NCBI GenBank assembly: GCA_019694455.1
Contig: JAIBBY010000003.1
Location: 64,597-128,596, forward strand
Reading direction: 5' to 3'
DNA: 64,000 nt
DNA from: Pirellulales bacterium
GTDB lineage: Bacteria; Planctomycetota; Planctomycetia; Pirellulales; JAEUIK01
The position numbers and the translations under genes were made by a program. A model generated the notes under the pieces. It was not told the DNA's origin and ran no database searches. It was given only the letters and a program-made list of their open reading frames with translations. Each line of letters begins with the position of its first letter. Positions within the stretch are counted from its first letter, which is position 1. This document shows, piece after piece, positions 44,590 to 53,699 of this stretch.

Positions 44590-45420
44590 ATGCTGCGATC
44601 AACGTGTTTAGCTCTCGTATACGTCCTTAGCGCGACCGTCTTGGCGGCGGCGCATGGACTGCCCGTCATGATTACCGCAGACAGTGGCCAGCTAGCCACA
44701 GACAAGAACATTTACACCGCCACAATGGAGTCGTTGGGGGGACTGCTTTACCAAAGCGAGCTACCCGGCTTTGGAGTGCAATCGGCCGCCAGCGGAGTGC
44801 CGTCGGGCAAGTCGATCTCCTTCAATGTGGTGGACAACTTGTTCTATTGGTCAGCCGGAGCGCTCAGCGAAGCGCCTCTCCCCTTGACCATCGAGAACGA
44901 AGCAGCGGATGCGGTCGACATCGACCACGACACACTTTTCCAGTCGGGCCTGATGATCGGCGCTTACAACGGCGCCACCGGCTGGCATCAGCACCTGTAC
45001 TACACCTTGCCGTCCAATGCCCCCGTCGGCGTGTACGCCGTGGTGCTGCAACTCACCGCGCCGGGACTCGATACGTCATCTCCGTTTGTGCTGGCGTTCA
45101 ACCGTGGGGAAACGGCTGGCAATTTCAGCGCGGCCGTCGCCGCGATTGGACAAACACAATTTGGAACGCCGGGCGATGCGAATCTCGATGGCCAGGTCGA
45201 TGGCGCCGACTACACGATTTGGGCCGATCACTTTCAAAGCGTCGGCTCGCTTTCCGAGGGAGATTTCAATCGAGATGGCCAGGTCGACGGCGCTGACTAC
45301 ACGATTTGGGCAGACCACTTTATGCCGGCGTCCGCCGGCGTTCTGCCGATTCCAGAGCCATCGACATGGTTGCTGTCTCTGGCCGCCTTGATTTGCGTCA
45401 CTCTCTTTCGCGTTCGCTGA
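44590..45420 (+). CDS. PEP-CTERM protein with predicted N-terminal His-Gly and dockerin repeats, copy 2
   Basis: 276 aa. The signal peptide ends LAAA before HGLPVMITADSGQ. The body parallels the preceding gene (LPGFGVQSAASGV, FYWSAGA, IGAYNGATGWHQHLYYTLPSNAPVGVYAVVLQL), so they are tandem paralogues. It gains two dockerin-type repeats (GDANLDGQVDGADYTIWADHF, GDFNRDGQVDGADYTIWADHF) and ends IPEPSTWLLSLAALICVTLFRVR, a PEP-CTERM tail. The last 23 bases overlap the end of the convergent amidohydrolase-like gene. Confidence 0.82.
   Translation: MLRSTCLALVYVLSATVLAAAHGLPVMITADSGQLATDKNIYTATMESLGGLLYQSELPGFGVQSAASGVPSGKSISFNVVDNLFYWSAGALSEAPLPLTIENEAADAVDIDHDTLFQSGLMIGAYNGATGWHQHLYYTLPSNAPVGVYAVVLQLTAPGLDTSSPFVLAFNRGETAGNFSAAVAAIGQTQFGTPGDANLDGQVDGADYTIWADHFQSVGSLSEGDFNRDGQVDGADYTIWADHFMPASAGVLPIPEPSTWLLSLAALICVTLFRVR
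45180..45325 (+). repeat. Duplicated dockerin-coding repeat
   Basis: Two near-identical units coding for DGADYTIWADHF with calcium loops, about 90 bases apart. They match the pair in the 31 kb PEP-CTERM gene in protein and largely in DNA. Confidence 0.7.
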
Positions 45421-46786
45421 CAAGCTGGCCGTTGATAATTGTGCCCACGCAATGGGTGGCGTATTCAAACGGATCGCCATCGTAGAGCGCCAGATCGCCG
45501 TCTTTGCCGACGACGATCGAGCCGACTCGGTCGTCGATTCCAAGCAGTCGGGCCGCGCTGGTGGTGATGGTGGCCAGCGCCTGCTCGAAAGAAAGCCCAT
45601 TGGCCGCGGCTTGCGCGGCTTCGAATAGCACCACGCGCGTCTTGGGAACGTACGCTTCGTATCCGCTTTGCAACGCGACGGGGATGCCAGCCGCGACGAG
45701 CTTGGCAGCCGTCTCCATGCTCATGTTCTCGCGATCATGCATGGCGCGGGCCATCGTCGGATGAATGATGACCGGCACGCCGGCCTGTTTGATTTCATCA
45801 ATCAACAGGTAAGACTCAGCGGCGCTGTCGAGCCAGAGCTTGATGTCGAACTCATCGGCCAAGCGCAGCGCGCTGGCGATGTCTTGAGCACGGTTGGCGG
45901 TGATCAACAGCGGCAACTCGCCGGCGAGCACGCGCGCCAACGTCTCCAGCTTCAGATCGCGCGCCGGAGGACTGTCGGGAGCCTTGGGTTTGTCGCCTTC
46001 CTTCTCGTCCCCCTCTTTCGTGTCATCGGCTGGCTTCTCGCCGGCTGGCTTCTCGCCGGCCGGCCTTTCGTTGGCGGCCTTGGCCTGCGCCTCTGCATGA
46101 CGCTGATGACGGGCGGCGTATTCCTTGGCCTTGAGCAGTTCGGCCCGCAGCATCGACATCATCTTGCCGCGGGTGCCCGGCGACTTGGCGCCTTCCTTCA
46201 TGGCGGAGTCGGCCAAGGTGGCGGCCACGGCCCGCGCATCGATCAGCAATTGGTCGGCGACGGTTGAACCATTGGTTTTCACAACCAGGGTCTGGCCGGA
46301 GATCAACTCGCCAGGCGCGTGGCCGGTGTGAATGGTGGTTACGCCAAAGCTGCGTACCCAGGCGATCAACTCGTCGCGGGCGTTGTAGGCGTCAATGGCG
46401 CGCAGTTCTGGCTGTATCGCGGACGAATGTTCGAGTTGATCCTGATCCTGCGGCTGATTCAGCATGCCCGACAGGCCGAGCGCGCTGTGCGCGTCGATCA
46501 AACCGGGAGTGACGACCTGCGCTGCGAGCACTCGATAACCGTCGGGGATATCGACCTTGGCCGCCGGACCCACGGCGGCAATCTTGCCATCGGTCACGAC
46601 CACCACGCCGTTCTTGATTGGCGGTCCGGCCATGGTATGGATCGTCTTGCCGCGAACCGCGATTTGCGCATGGATCTGCGTGGGAACAACCCCAAACGCT
46701 GCCAGCAACGTCAAGATCACCGCCGTTGCCGAGACACGTCGGTCGCAAAGATTGAAGTCTTGTTGGCACAAATTGAGCAGGCTCAT
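45398..46786 (-). CDS. Amidohydrolase-fold protein without metal ligands (pseudoenzyme)
   Basis: 462 aa. N-terminal hydrophobic export signal (ATAVILTLLAAFGVVPTQIHA), then the amidohydrolase composite domain: KNGVVVVTDGKIAAVGP, VTPGLIDAHSALGL, VPVIIHPTMAR and the closing GIDDRVGSIVVGKDGDLALYDGDPFEYAT. The metal-binding His-x-His reads HSA; where the neighbouring paralogue has HHHTHR, LHHVSDG and YHTDDW, this protein has ITANRA, LDSAAES and LQSGYEA. All expected ligands are lost, so no hydrolase activity is expected. A Lys/Glu/Pro-rich insert (about 250-275) carries tandem GEKPA repeats. Its start overlaps the stop of the upstream amidohydrolase by 4 bases. Confidence 0.87.
   Translation of the reverse strand: MSLLNLCQQDFNLCDRRVSATAVILTLLAAFGVVPTQIHAQIAVRGKTIHTMAGPPIKNGVVVVTDGKIAAVGPAAKVDIPDGYRVLAAQVVTPGLIDAHSALGLSGMLNQPQDQDQLEHSSAIQPELRAIDAYNARDELIAWVRSFGVTTIHTGHAPGELISGQTLVVKTNGSTVADQLLIDARAVAATLADSAMKEGAKSPGTRGKMMSMLRAELLKAKEYAARHQRHAEAQAKAANERPAGEKPAGEKPADDTKEGDEKEGDKPKAPDSPPARDLKLETLARVLAGELPLLITANRAQDIASALRLADEFDIKLWLDSAAESYLLIDEIKQAGVPVIIHPTMARAMHDRENMSMETAAKLVAAGIPVALQSGYEAYVPKTRVVLFEAAQAAANGLSFEQALATITTSAARLLGIDDRVGSIVVGKDGDLALYDGDPFEYATHCVGTIINGQLVSERERE
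46020..46060 (-). repeat. Short tandem repeats coding for GEKPA
   Basis: A unit of 15 bases (GGCTTCTCGCCGGCT and a near copy) is repeated, encoding GEKPAGEKPA in the insert of the amidohydrolase-like protein. Confidence 0.55.
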
Positions 46787-48120
46787 TCTTGGTCTCCCTG
46801 CTGCACGTCGTCATAGCAGCAAAGGTAGGGGGATTGATCGTGTCCCGCGCCGTACCCCCCCACCGCATAAAGGCGATCGGCAGGGTTGTTGCGATCGAAC
46901 GCCCGGCGCCCTTCGACCCAGGTCTCCAAGACTTTGGCATAGACGCTCAAAGGGTCGCCACTGAGGATGACGAAGTCGGCGTCCTTTCCTGGAGCGAGCG
47001 AGCCAATTCGCTCTTGCAGGCCGAGCATCTCCGCGCCAGCGAGCGTCACCGCCTCCAGCGCGGCCTGACGCGGAAGCCCTGCCCTCGCGCCCATCGCCGC
47101 CGATCTGAGGAAGATGCGCGAATCGGTGATCCAGTCGTCGGTGTGATAAGCGACGCGCACGCCGGCATCGACCAGCACCTTGCCCGTGCGAAACGATATG
47201 TCGCGCGCTTCCAACTTCCCGCCGGGAGAATCGAGCAGGATGATGGAACAAGGGACTTTGGCGGCGGCGATCTCCGCCGGAATCTTCCAGCCATCGCTGA
47301 CATGGTGCAGCACCACCGGAAAGCCAAACTCCTGCGACAGCCGAATCACGGTCATGATGTCGTCGTGGCGGTGTGTGTGATGATGCACGACCCGTTTGCC
47401 TTGCATCGCCTCGACGAGCGCTTCCAAATGCAAATCGCGATCGGGCATCTTTTCTGGGTCGCCCGCGGCGCGATTGATCTTGGCCTGATACTCGCGGGCT
47501 TTGATGTATTGTTCACGCACCAGGAAGGCCGATTTGCCGCGCGTGCCCGGAAACGGCGCGTCGCGCATCGAGTTGGTGCCGTTGGCCATCTTGAGGCCGC
47601 CCAGCGGTTGCTTGTTCTCACCAAGGATGAACAGATCGTCGATCTTGGCCGGACCGGGCGCGGCGAATCGCAACTTGGCATAGAGTGTTTGCCCGCTGAT
47701 CAGATGCCCCGAACCGGGCATGATGTTGAGGGTGGTCAGGCCGCCGGCCAAGGCGCGCTTGAAGCCCGAATCGCGCACGTTGAGCGAATCGAAGATGCGG
47801 ACCCCCGGTTGGATGGGTCCGCTGCCGTCGGCGCCCCCGATGCCGCCCACATGACTATGCGTGCAGATCAGTCCAGGCATGATGACGCGTCCGGCGACCT
47901 CAATACGTTCGGCGTCGGCGGGAATAGCCACCTCCGCAACGGGGCCAACGGCGACGATCTTGCCTCCCTCGATCAACAGCGAGCCCTTTTCGATCTCTGG
48001 CCCGGAGATTGTGATGATTCGCGCCCCCACGAACGCTTTGGGCGCCTCCGCGCTGGCGCGCGATGCGACGAGAAGCGGCAGCAAGATCAAAAGGCGGATG
48101 TTGTGTTTGGAATGGAGCAT
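46783..48120 (-). CDS. Exported amidohydrolase with intact metal site
   Basis: 445 aa from the ATG at 48120. Signal peptide (IRLLILLPLLVASRASA). Amidohydrolase/imidazolonepropionase-like family: MPGLICTHSHVGG (His-x-His), RVVHHHTHRHDD, VVLHHVSDG and VAYHTDDW (metal Asp), then GSLAPGKDADFVILSGDP. It is therefore a periplasmic metal-dependent hydrolase, substrate unknown (peptide-like or cyclic amide is typical). It shares a 4-base overlap with the pseudoenzyme gene and comparable length, which suggests the two products assemble together. It lies 164 bases after a GDPD/PLC-like gene on the same strand. Confidence 0.9.
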   Translation of the reverse strand: MLHSKHNIRLLILLPLLVASRASAEAPKAFVGARIITISGPEIEKGSLLIEGGKIVAVGPVAEVAIPADAERIEVAGRVIMPGLICTHSHVGGIGGADGSGPIQPGVRIFDSLNVRDSGFKRALAGGLTTLNIMPGSGHLISGQTLYAKLRFAAPGPAKIDDLFILGENKQPLGGLKMANGTNSMRDAPFPGTRGKSAFLVREQYIKAREYQAKINRAAGDPEKMPDRDLHLEALVEAMQGKRVVHHHTHRHDDIMTVIRLSQEFGFPVVLHHVSDGWKIPAEIAAAKVPCSIILLDSPGGKLEARDISFRTGKVLVDAGVRVAYHTDDWITDSRIFLRSAAMGARAGLPRQAALEAVTLAGAEMLGLQERIGSLAPGKDADFVILSGDPLSVYAKVLETWVEGRRAFDRNNPADRLYAVGGYGAGHDQSPYLCCYDDVQQGDQE

Positions 48121-48284
48121 TCTATTCCTGCCGGGTGAGCGAATGAGCGCGCGAACAATTGCCACAGCAACTTACTTCGAGATGGCGTCCGATGCAAAAA
48201 TTACACGGCCAGGTCACTGGGTCACGCGGGCAATGCTGCTTGATCGCATCGCGCGTTGTGCGCAGTAATCTCAGACAACGGCAC

Positions 48285-49187
48285 TCAATGGGGCGCGGAC
48301 GCGCGCTTTTGCCAATAGTCACGCGCCACATCGTAGGCGTCGGTGGCGATCATGTGCACGCCGGCGGCGACGCAAGCGTCCCAGTAGGCGGTGTTCCATC
48401 CATCGCCGCCAGTCCGCCGCCCCGGATTGACCGTGTAGATGCGCAGTCGATAACCACCGGCATCGGCGGCGGCGATCGCTTGGCGCATTCGTTCGACAGA
48501 GATGTGGTCGTCGCCGCGCGAACGTGGCGCGTCCATGAAATTCTGCTTCTCCAGGCTGATGAAGCGAACAAACCCGACTGGCTGCTGAGGGACGTAGGAA
48601 GCGGGATCCTCCTGCCATGAGCCGGGGCGCCCCGTGTCGTCTGAGAAGGCGATTAGCTCACCATCCGCCGGCACGCTGTCCCAATAGACTCGATGCGCGG
48701 CGCCAGTCCCCGAGAGACATACCGTGATCTTGCCGGGCTGGAAGTTCCCGGGATTGGACTTGGGGGCGCTGGAGAGCAGTTTGCGCTGAGCAGCGAGAAC
48801 CGTGGCGACAGCGCTCACCAGATCGGGACTGGCCGACTTGAAATCGATGATCAAGGTATGGCCATCGTCAGGCGCTGCGCCCCATTTCTTCCAGAGAGGT
48901 GTGAGCAACTCGCCCAGTTCGGTCTCTTTTCCGGTGGGTTCGGCGTCGTGCGTGGCGATTGCCGCCCTGCGCGTCGGATCGTAGGTCACATCGACTTCGA
49001 GATGCTTGAGTCCCGAGTTGAGCGCGCGGTCGAAGCGGTCCTTGGGATAGAGTCGCCACGGATAGGCGTTGTGCGCGGCAAAGGGATTGTCGGCCGCGCT
49101 CGGTGCCGCGGCAAGACAGATCGCGCTGCGGAACAGGCTTGCGACAAGCACCAGGACGGACAACGTACGGCGCGGCGTTCCGATCAT
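48285..49187 (-). CDS. Exported GDPD/PI-PLC-like protein
   Basis: 300 aa. Signal peptide (TLSVLVLVASLFRSAICLAA). A TIM-barrel-type phosphodiesterase signature: AHNAYPWRLY, EVDVTYDP, AATHD-like IATHDAEP, LIIDFKS, and a terminal strand region with YRLRIYTVNP and GVHMIATDAYD. This fits the AIM6/GDPD group (HN...E.D...H). The usual HxxN/E-x-D/H residues are broadly there, so it may cleave a glycerophosphodiester or inositol lipid outside the cytoplasm. The start at 49187 was selected for its signal peptide. It follows fabI by 61 bases and may be the last gene of the lipid operon. Confidence 0.75.
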   Translation of the reverse strand: MIGTPRRTLSVLVLVASLFRSAICLAAAPSAADNPFAAHNAYPWRLYPKDRFDRALNSGLKHLEVDVTYDPTRRAAIATHDAEPTGKETELGELLTPLWKKWGAAPDDGHTLIIDFKSASPDLVSAVATVLAAQRKLLSSAPKSNPGNFQPGKITVCLSGTGAAHRVYWDSVPADGELIAFSDDTGRPGSWQEDPASYVPQQPVGFVRFISLEKQNFMDAPRSRGDDHISVERMRQAIAAADAGGYRLRIYTVNPGRRTGGDGWNTAYWDACVAAGVHMIATDAYDVARDYWQKRASAPH

Positions 49188-49248
49188 GCGTGTTGCTTCT
49201 TGATTGGGGTGTGCGGGGCAGGTAACCACAGGCGCCGCGAACCGGCTA

Positions 49249-50061
49249 TTATGGCCGCAAGGCCTTGGCGACGATCTCGCGATCAAAGTAATTCACCGAC
49301 ATGCCCGCGTCCAACACAAGTTGGCTGGCGTTGATGCCGCTGGAACGGTGGCTGAGGAGAAACGCGACCGCATTGGCCACTTCTTCGGTCTCCAGCGCGC
49401 GCTTGCGGAGCGTGGCCTGTTCGGCATAGAGATAGGCGTCGACATAGCCCGGAATGCCGGCGGAGGCGGATGTCTTGAGCAGGCCCGGACAAACCGCATT
49501 GAAGCGCACGCGCGAGAATTGACTGAACGCCTTCGCCAAAAAGACAATCGCCGAATCGAGCGCCGCCTTGATTGGGGCCATGTAGCCGTAGTTTTCACTG
49601 GCCATCCGAGTGGTGGAAATCGAGATAGCGACGACCGAGGCGTCGGCGTCGAGCAGGTGTTCAAACGCCTGTGCGATGGCGATTAACGAGTAGCACGAGA
49701 TATCGACTGAGCGCAGGAAATCTCGTTTGGATGTCTGGTGAAATGGTTTGAGACCATCTTCATAGCCGGCAAAGGCGATCGAATGCACGATGCCGTCCAA
49801 ACGCTGGTGGCGCTGTGCAATTTGGTCGCGCAGCGCAGCAATCTGTTCCGGGAACTCGATGTCGCAAACGTGAATCTCGGCGTCGGGATCGGAGGCCGCA
49901 AGCAACTTGCGCAGCCCGGCTTGCCGCTCGGCGCTGCGGACCGAATAAATGACCCGCGCGCCAGCTTCGTGCAGCAAGCGACCAACATGAAAGGCGACGC
50001 TCTTTCGATTGGCGACGCCAAACACCAGGATGGTCTTGCCCGCCAACCCGAGAAAGTCCAT
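49249..50061 (-). CDS. fabI: Enoyl-ACP reductase, FabI-type
   Basis: 270 aa. An SDR that reduces trans-2-enoyl-ACP with NADH. N-terminal [18 protein letters not shown] nucleotide loop, IVHSIAFAG, and the FabI catalytic pair Tyr158-x6-Lys165 in [15 protein letters not shown], then [14 protein letters not shown] and [16 protein letters not shown]. The start codon overlaps the fabZ stop by one base (TGATG), so the two are translationally coupled. It belongs to the six-gene lipid operon and may serve that pathway rather than general fatty-acid synthesis. Confidence 0.93.
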   Translation of the reverse strand: MDFLGLAGKTILVFGVANRKSVAFHVGRLLHEAGARVIYSVRSAERQAGLRKLLAASDPDAEIHVCDIEFPEQIAALRDQIAQRHQRLDGIVHSIAFAGYEDGLKPFHQTSKRDFLRSVDISCYSLIAIAQAFEHLLDADASVVAISISTTRMASENYGYMAPIKAALDSAIVFLAKAFSQFSRVRFNAVCPGLLKTSASAGIPGYVDAYLYAEQATLRKRALETEEVANAVAFLLSHRSSGINASQLVLDAGMSVNYFDREIVAKALRP

Positions 50062-50495
50062 CACGCCTGCTCCACATGGGCCAGTGTGCAAGCGAATTCA
50101 AATCGAACCGCGACCTTGCCTTCGCAGGTGACTTTGGCGTCAAGGAAAAAAGCCTCCGCCAATCGCTCTCTTAAGACGGCTTCGATCTCGATGGTGTCGC
50201 CGGGACGCACCACGCGTTTGAAACGCACATCGTTCATGCGCGTGGCGACGGGGACTTTGCCAGCGGCGGCCTCCGCGTGTCGCGACAACAGCACCGCGCC
50301 GGCCTGCATCGCCGCTTCGCACAGCAGAACGCCCGGTGTGATGGGCTGGCCAGGATAATGACCGGCGTAGAAATACTCCTCGCCAGTGAATCGCTTGCGG
50401 CACACAATCCGCGCGTCGTCGCATTCCACGATTTCGTCGATCAGGAGAAACGGCGGCCGATGCGGTATCGCCGCGAGAATCTGTTGCAGCGTCAT
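50061..50495 (-). CDS. fabZ: 3-hydroxyacyl-ACP dehydratase, FabZ-type
   Basis: 144 aa, normal hotdog-fold length. [20 protein letters not shown] starts like FabZ; the active-site helix region reads [19 protein letters not shown], with His46 and Glu60. It removes water from 3-hydroxyacyl-ACP. The ATG at 50495 lies 4 bases from the stop of the upstream FAD oxidoreductase. Slightly unusual: the canonical HFPG is HYPG, which puts it in a divergent FabZ/FabA-like branch. Confidence 0.93.
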   Translation of the reverse strand: MTLQQILAAIPHRPPFLLIDEIVECDDARIVCRKRFTGEEYFYAGHYPGQPITPGVLLCEAAMQAGAVLLSRHAEAAAGKVPVATRMNDVRFKRVVRPGDTIEIEAVLRERLAEAFFLDAKVTCEGKVAVRFEFACTLAHVEQA

Positions 50496-50499
50496 GCCG

Positions 50500-51942
50500 T
50501 CACACCGTGGCTTCCATCGATGCGGCGGATTGCCTGGCCAAATAGGCGTCCACGTCGTTGGCGACAATGACGCCATAATTCACCGCCCCCAACCAGCCCG
50601 ACATGATGATGCCCACGCTGCCGGCGTGATAGAGCCCGGCGACTTGCTCGGGCAGCGCGCGGCTGACGGCGAGCCCTTCGAATTTAGTGCCGAAGCTGGC
50701 GCCCGCCAGATGCCAGGTGTAGCGCTCAAAGGTGCGCGGCGTGGACGCTTCCGCCCAATCAAGTCGCTCGCGAATGCCGGGCACATATTCGGATACGGCT
50801 TCGATGGTCGTCTCCACGAGATCGGCCTTGCTGGCCTGATATTCTTCCTCGGAGAGATTGGCCCAATCGTCGTAATTGGCGTTGGTGCTGGAAACGATCA
50901 ACGACCGATTGCTGCCCGGGCGCGTGCGGGGATAGTAGAACGAGTACGTGCGGCTGGTGACCTGGCGACTGAGCAACGACTCCGTGCGAAACAGCGGCGC
51001 TTTGGAGCTGAACAGCAGGTCGCCGCACGCTTCATCCAGCTCGTCGCCCGGTTTCAAAGCCATATAGACCTGACAACTTGAGTTGTTGAGCCGTACGGCG
51101 CGGGCTTCGTCGATGAATTTGCGATCGAGATGCTCCTCGCCTACGAGCCGGAAAATGGTGCTCTTGAGATTGGCGTTGGAGACGACCGAGCGAGCGCGGA
51201 TGGTTCGTCCGTTGACGACCACGCCAGCGACCTTGCCATGGCGGACCAAGACGCGCTCGACAGCCGCGCGAATACGGACATCAACTCCGTTGCGGGCCAG
51301 GTCGTCGCGCATCAGGCCAATCAAGCGATCGGTGCCGCCTTGAAAGGTGTAAACCCCCTTGGACATGAAGTTCGAGAACACGATGCCGTAGGCTACCGCG
51401 GGGTCTTCCAGCGTCGAGCCGTTGGCATAGGTGATCGGCTCCATCAATAGGCGAATCACGTCTTCGCGGCCTGGAAAGAATTTCTCAAACAACTGCCCGA
51501 CGTTCATGGATTGATCGTCGTAAAAATTGAGGCCGCGGGCATAGTCGAAGAACGCCTGCACCTGCTCGGCGGGCACGCCAAAATGCTCGATCATCAACCG
51601 CGTGAAGTCTTCGCGTGTAAAACTGGTGGTGAGCGAGAACATCGGATTGTCGTAACGAATGTTCTTGAGCTGCACGATGGAATCGGCGATTTCGCTGGTC
51701 CAGTAACGCTTGCAGCTTTTGATCATGCCGACAGGGAAACCGTGCAGCGAGATGTCGAAGATGTGGCCGCCGCGGCGCTTGAACCAGGTGGCCATGCCGC
51801 CCAGTTGATAATGATGCTCAAGCAACAGGACTGAATTGCCTGCTTTGGCCAAGGTATTGGCGGCGGTGAGACCAGCCAAACCCGAGCCGATGACGACGAC
51901 GTCGTACTCGTCGCGGACGCCCTTGAGAAAGTCTTTCGGCAT
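50500..51942 (-). CDS. CrtI-type FAD oxidoreductase (phytoene-desaturase/isomerase superfamily), second of two
   Basis: 480 aa. N-terminal FAD-binding motif [21 protein letters not shown] followed by [20 protein letters not shown], as in CrtI and CrtISO proteins; C-terminal [22 protein letters not shown] is the family's FAD-contact block. Carotenoid desaturases, isomerases and acyl/retinol saturases share this architecture. Neighbours are a ketosynthase, ACP, FabZ and FabI, and no carotenoid genes (crtB, crtE) are present, so an acyl chain is the more likely substrate. It starts 7 bases after the sister FAD gene. Confidence 0.88.
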   Translation of the reverse strand: MPKDFLKGVRDEYDVVVIGSGLAGLTAANTLAKAGNSVLLLEHHYQLGGMATWFKRRGGHIFDISLHGFPVGMIKSCKRYWTSEIADSIVQLKNIRYDNPMFSLTTSFTREDFTRLMIEHFGVPAEQVQAFFDYARGLNFYDDQSMNVGQLFEKFFPGREDVIRLLMEPITYANGSTLEDPAVAYGIVFSNFMSKGVYTFQGGTDRLIGLMRDDLARNGVDVRIRAAVERVLVRHGKVAGVVVNGRTIRARSVVSNANLKSTIFRLVGEEHLDRKFIDEARAVRLNNSSCQVYMALKPGDELDEACGDLLFSSKAPLFRTESLLSRQVTSRTYSFYYPRTRPGSNRSLIVSSTNANYDDWANLSEEEYQASKADLVETTIEAVSEYVPGIRERLDWAEASTPRTFERYTWHLAGASFGTKFEGLAVSRALPEQVAGLYHAGSVGIIMSGWLGAVNYGVIVANDVDAYLARQSAASMEATV

Positions 51943-51949
51943 GGTGGGC

Positions 51950-53323
51950 CTACTTGAGAAGGTAGCGGTTGGCGATGGAGATGCCGGAGATCAGTGTACC
52001 AACGATGCCGACAAATCCTTGATCCGTGCCGCAAATAAAGAGATTGTCGAGATGCGTGCGGCCGTCGTAGTGCTTTTCCGGCGAGCCGTAGATCGCGCCG
52101 TTGTCGTGCCCTGTGTAGCGGCGCACGGTGGTCGGCGTGAACATGTCGGTGTCGATGGCGGCAAAGCGGAAGTCCGGAACAAAGCGGACGGCCGATTCGA
52201 TCATGCGATCGTAGACAGCGAGCTTCTGCAGCCGATACTCGCTCTCGGGGAGCGCGTTCCACTGGTCGAAGTTGGCCAGATTGGTGACGCGAATCATTCC
52301 TTCCGCCAGCGGTTCGTCGTAGACAAAGTTGTTCGGCATGCAGATCACGCCGCTGCGATGATCGGCCAGCGTGGCGGGCTTTTGCCAGTCGAACTTTTCC
52401 GAGTCGTTGAAGAATACGATGGTGTCATTAATGTCCAGGGCGCTTGGCTGACGATCGAGAACGGAGATCGACTCGATAAATGAGAGTTGTCCTGCTGGCT
52501 GGCTCTGCTCGGCGCTGACATCGTCGCAGAGTCGCATGGTCTCCAGCCAACCGGCCGACGAGAGAATGTTCCGGCCCTCGATGCGCGTGCCGTCGTCGAG
52601 CAGCACAGCGCCGGCGCGACAATCTGCGACGTGAATGCGATTGACGCCGGAGCGCAACCGCAACTCGCCCCCCAGCCCTTTGAACTTGCGGACCAGATTC
52701 TTGAGTATCAAGCGGACGCCGGCCAGCGGCCGCGCGAATCCTTCCAGAAAGATACTGCGAAACATAATGGAAAATTGCCCCCACTCCATGTCGTTCTCGC
52801 GGGCACTGCCGTAGTACATGAGCGGACAAAAGAGCATCTCGACCAGCAGCGGATCGCGGATAATCTGATTCACGCGAGCGCGGGCCGACTGCTCGGCGCC
52901 CGCCAGATCGAGATCGTCGTAGTCGATGATTTCTTGCGAGAGTTTGCGGAAGTTGTCCTTTTCTCGCGGGAATGCCCGGGCGACTTCTTCCGCCAAATGC
53001 TCAAAGTCGTTGTCAAAGCGCAGGCGCACGCCAGGGAATGCGATCGACGACCCGCGCTGCGGCGCCAGCGCGAAATCGTCCCACGAAAACCGGAGCTGGC
53101 GCAGCATCTTGGCCAAAGGCCCCTTTTTGGCGCCTTTAGGCAGGTAGTTGGTGATGGCGTGCAGGCCGACGTCGTAGTTGCGCGAACCAATGCGATAAAA
53201 CGAATTCAGCCCACCGATCGTGGTGTGGCGTTCCAAAATGCAAACGCGCTGGTCGTAGTACGCCAGGCGAATCCCCGCCGCGAGGCCCGACATGCCGGCG
53301 CCGATGATGATCGTGTCGTACAT
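51950..53323 (-). CDS. CrtI-type FAD oxidoreductase, first of two
   Basis: 457 aa. The FAD loop [19 protein letters not shown] is followed by [33 protein letters not shown], like the phytoene-desaturase superfamily; the C-terminal block [28 protein letters not shown] contacts FAD. It is distantly related to the next gene (similar architecture, low identity by eye), suggesting an old duplication with different steps. Central [31 protein letters not shown] may line the substrate channel. It is preceded by acpP with a 91-base gap and belongs to the lipid operon. Confidence 0.87.
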   Translation of the reverse strand: MYDTIIIGAGMSGLAAGIRLAYYDQRVCILERHTTIGGLNSFYRIGSRNYDVGLHAITNYLPKGAKKGPLAKMLRQLRFSWDDFALAPQRGSSIAFPGVRLRFDNDFEHLAEEVARAFPREKDNFRKLSQEIIDYDDLDLAGAEQSARARVNQIIRDPLLVEMLFCPLMYYGSARENDMEWGQFSIMFRSIFLEGFARPLAGVRLILKNLVRKFKGLGGELRLRSGVNRIHVADCRAGAVLLDDGTRIEGRNILSSAGWLETMRLCDDVSAEQSQPAGQLSFIESISVLDRQPSALDINDTIVFFNDSEKFDWQKPATLADHRSGVICMPNNFVYDEPLAEGMIRVTNLANFDQWNALPESEYRLQKLAVYDRMIESAVRFVPDFRFAAIDTDMFTPTTVRRYTGHDNGAIYGSPEKHYDGRTHLDNLFICGTDQGFVGIVGTLISGISIANRYLLK

Positions 53324-53414
53324 GAGCCGGCGGAATCCGTGGACCAGGGAAACGGAGCAAGCCCACGAGCGGCGCGCGTGGGCTTGCGAGTAGCTGTGGA
53401 TGGTGGAGGGCGAA

Positions 53415-53675
53415 TCAGACTTTTTGCAGTTCGCGCATCAGGGGTTCGAGGTAGGTGACCGTGGTGTCCATGCTGCGCAGCTCGACATAATCGTCTTCGG
53501 GCACCTGCACGCGGTACTTTTTGCGCAGCTCCATCACGATGTCCAAAAAATCCATGCTGTCGAGCTCAAGCTGCTCGCGAAACGGCACGTCGTCCTTGAG
53601 TTCGCTCAGATCTTCATCTGGGGCGATGTCGGTGAGGATGTCGAGAACCGCATCGCGGATTTCGTCGCGAGTCAT
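53415..53675 (-). CDS. Acyl carrier protein
   Basis: 86 aa, acidic. The phosphopantetheine attachment site is Ser40 in QLELDSMDFLDIV, matching the DSL consensus with Met for Leu. It resembles ACPs of secondary lipid pathways rather than the main AcpP (which has DSLDTVELVM). It lies between the ketosynthase (24 bases) and the first CrtI-type gene and is the obvious carrier for the intermediates of this operon. Confidence 0.92.
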   Translation of the reverse strand: MTRDEIRDAVLDILTDIAPDEDLSELKDDVPFREQLELDSMDFLDIVMELRKKYRVQVPEDDYVELRSMDTTVTYLEPLMRELQKV

Positions 53676-53699
53676 GCTAGGGCTCCAGCCTTTCTCTAT

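Noticed and set aside
43806-45420. Lytic polysaccharide monooxygenases, from the N-terminal His-Gly
   Set aside because: Apart from the His-Gly end I find no AA10-type second His spacing or fold signature; the resemblance to choice-of-anchor M-type proteins is better.
46789-48138. Long open frame (449 codons) antisense to the intact amidohydrolase
   Set aside because: High-GC codon use opens the opposite strand. The translation is rich in Arg, His and Asp without domains, and the amidohydrolase frame has signature motifs.
50500-53323. Carotenoid biosynthesis cluster
   Set aside because: The two CrtI-type genes lie among fatty-acid genes; no phytoene synthase, GGPP synthase or cyclase is present.
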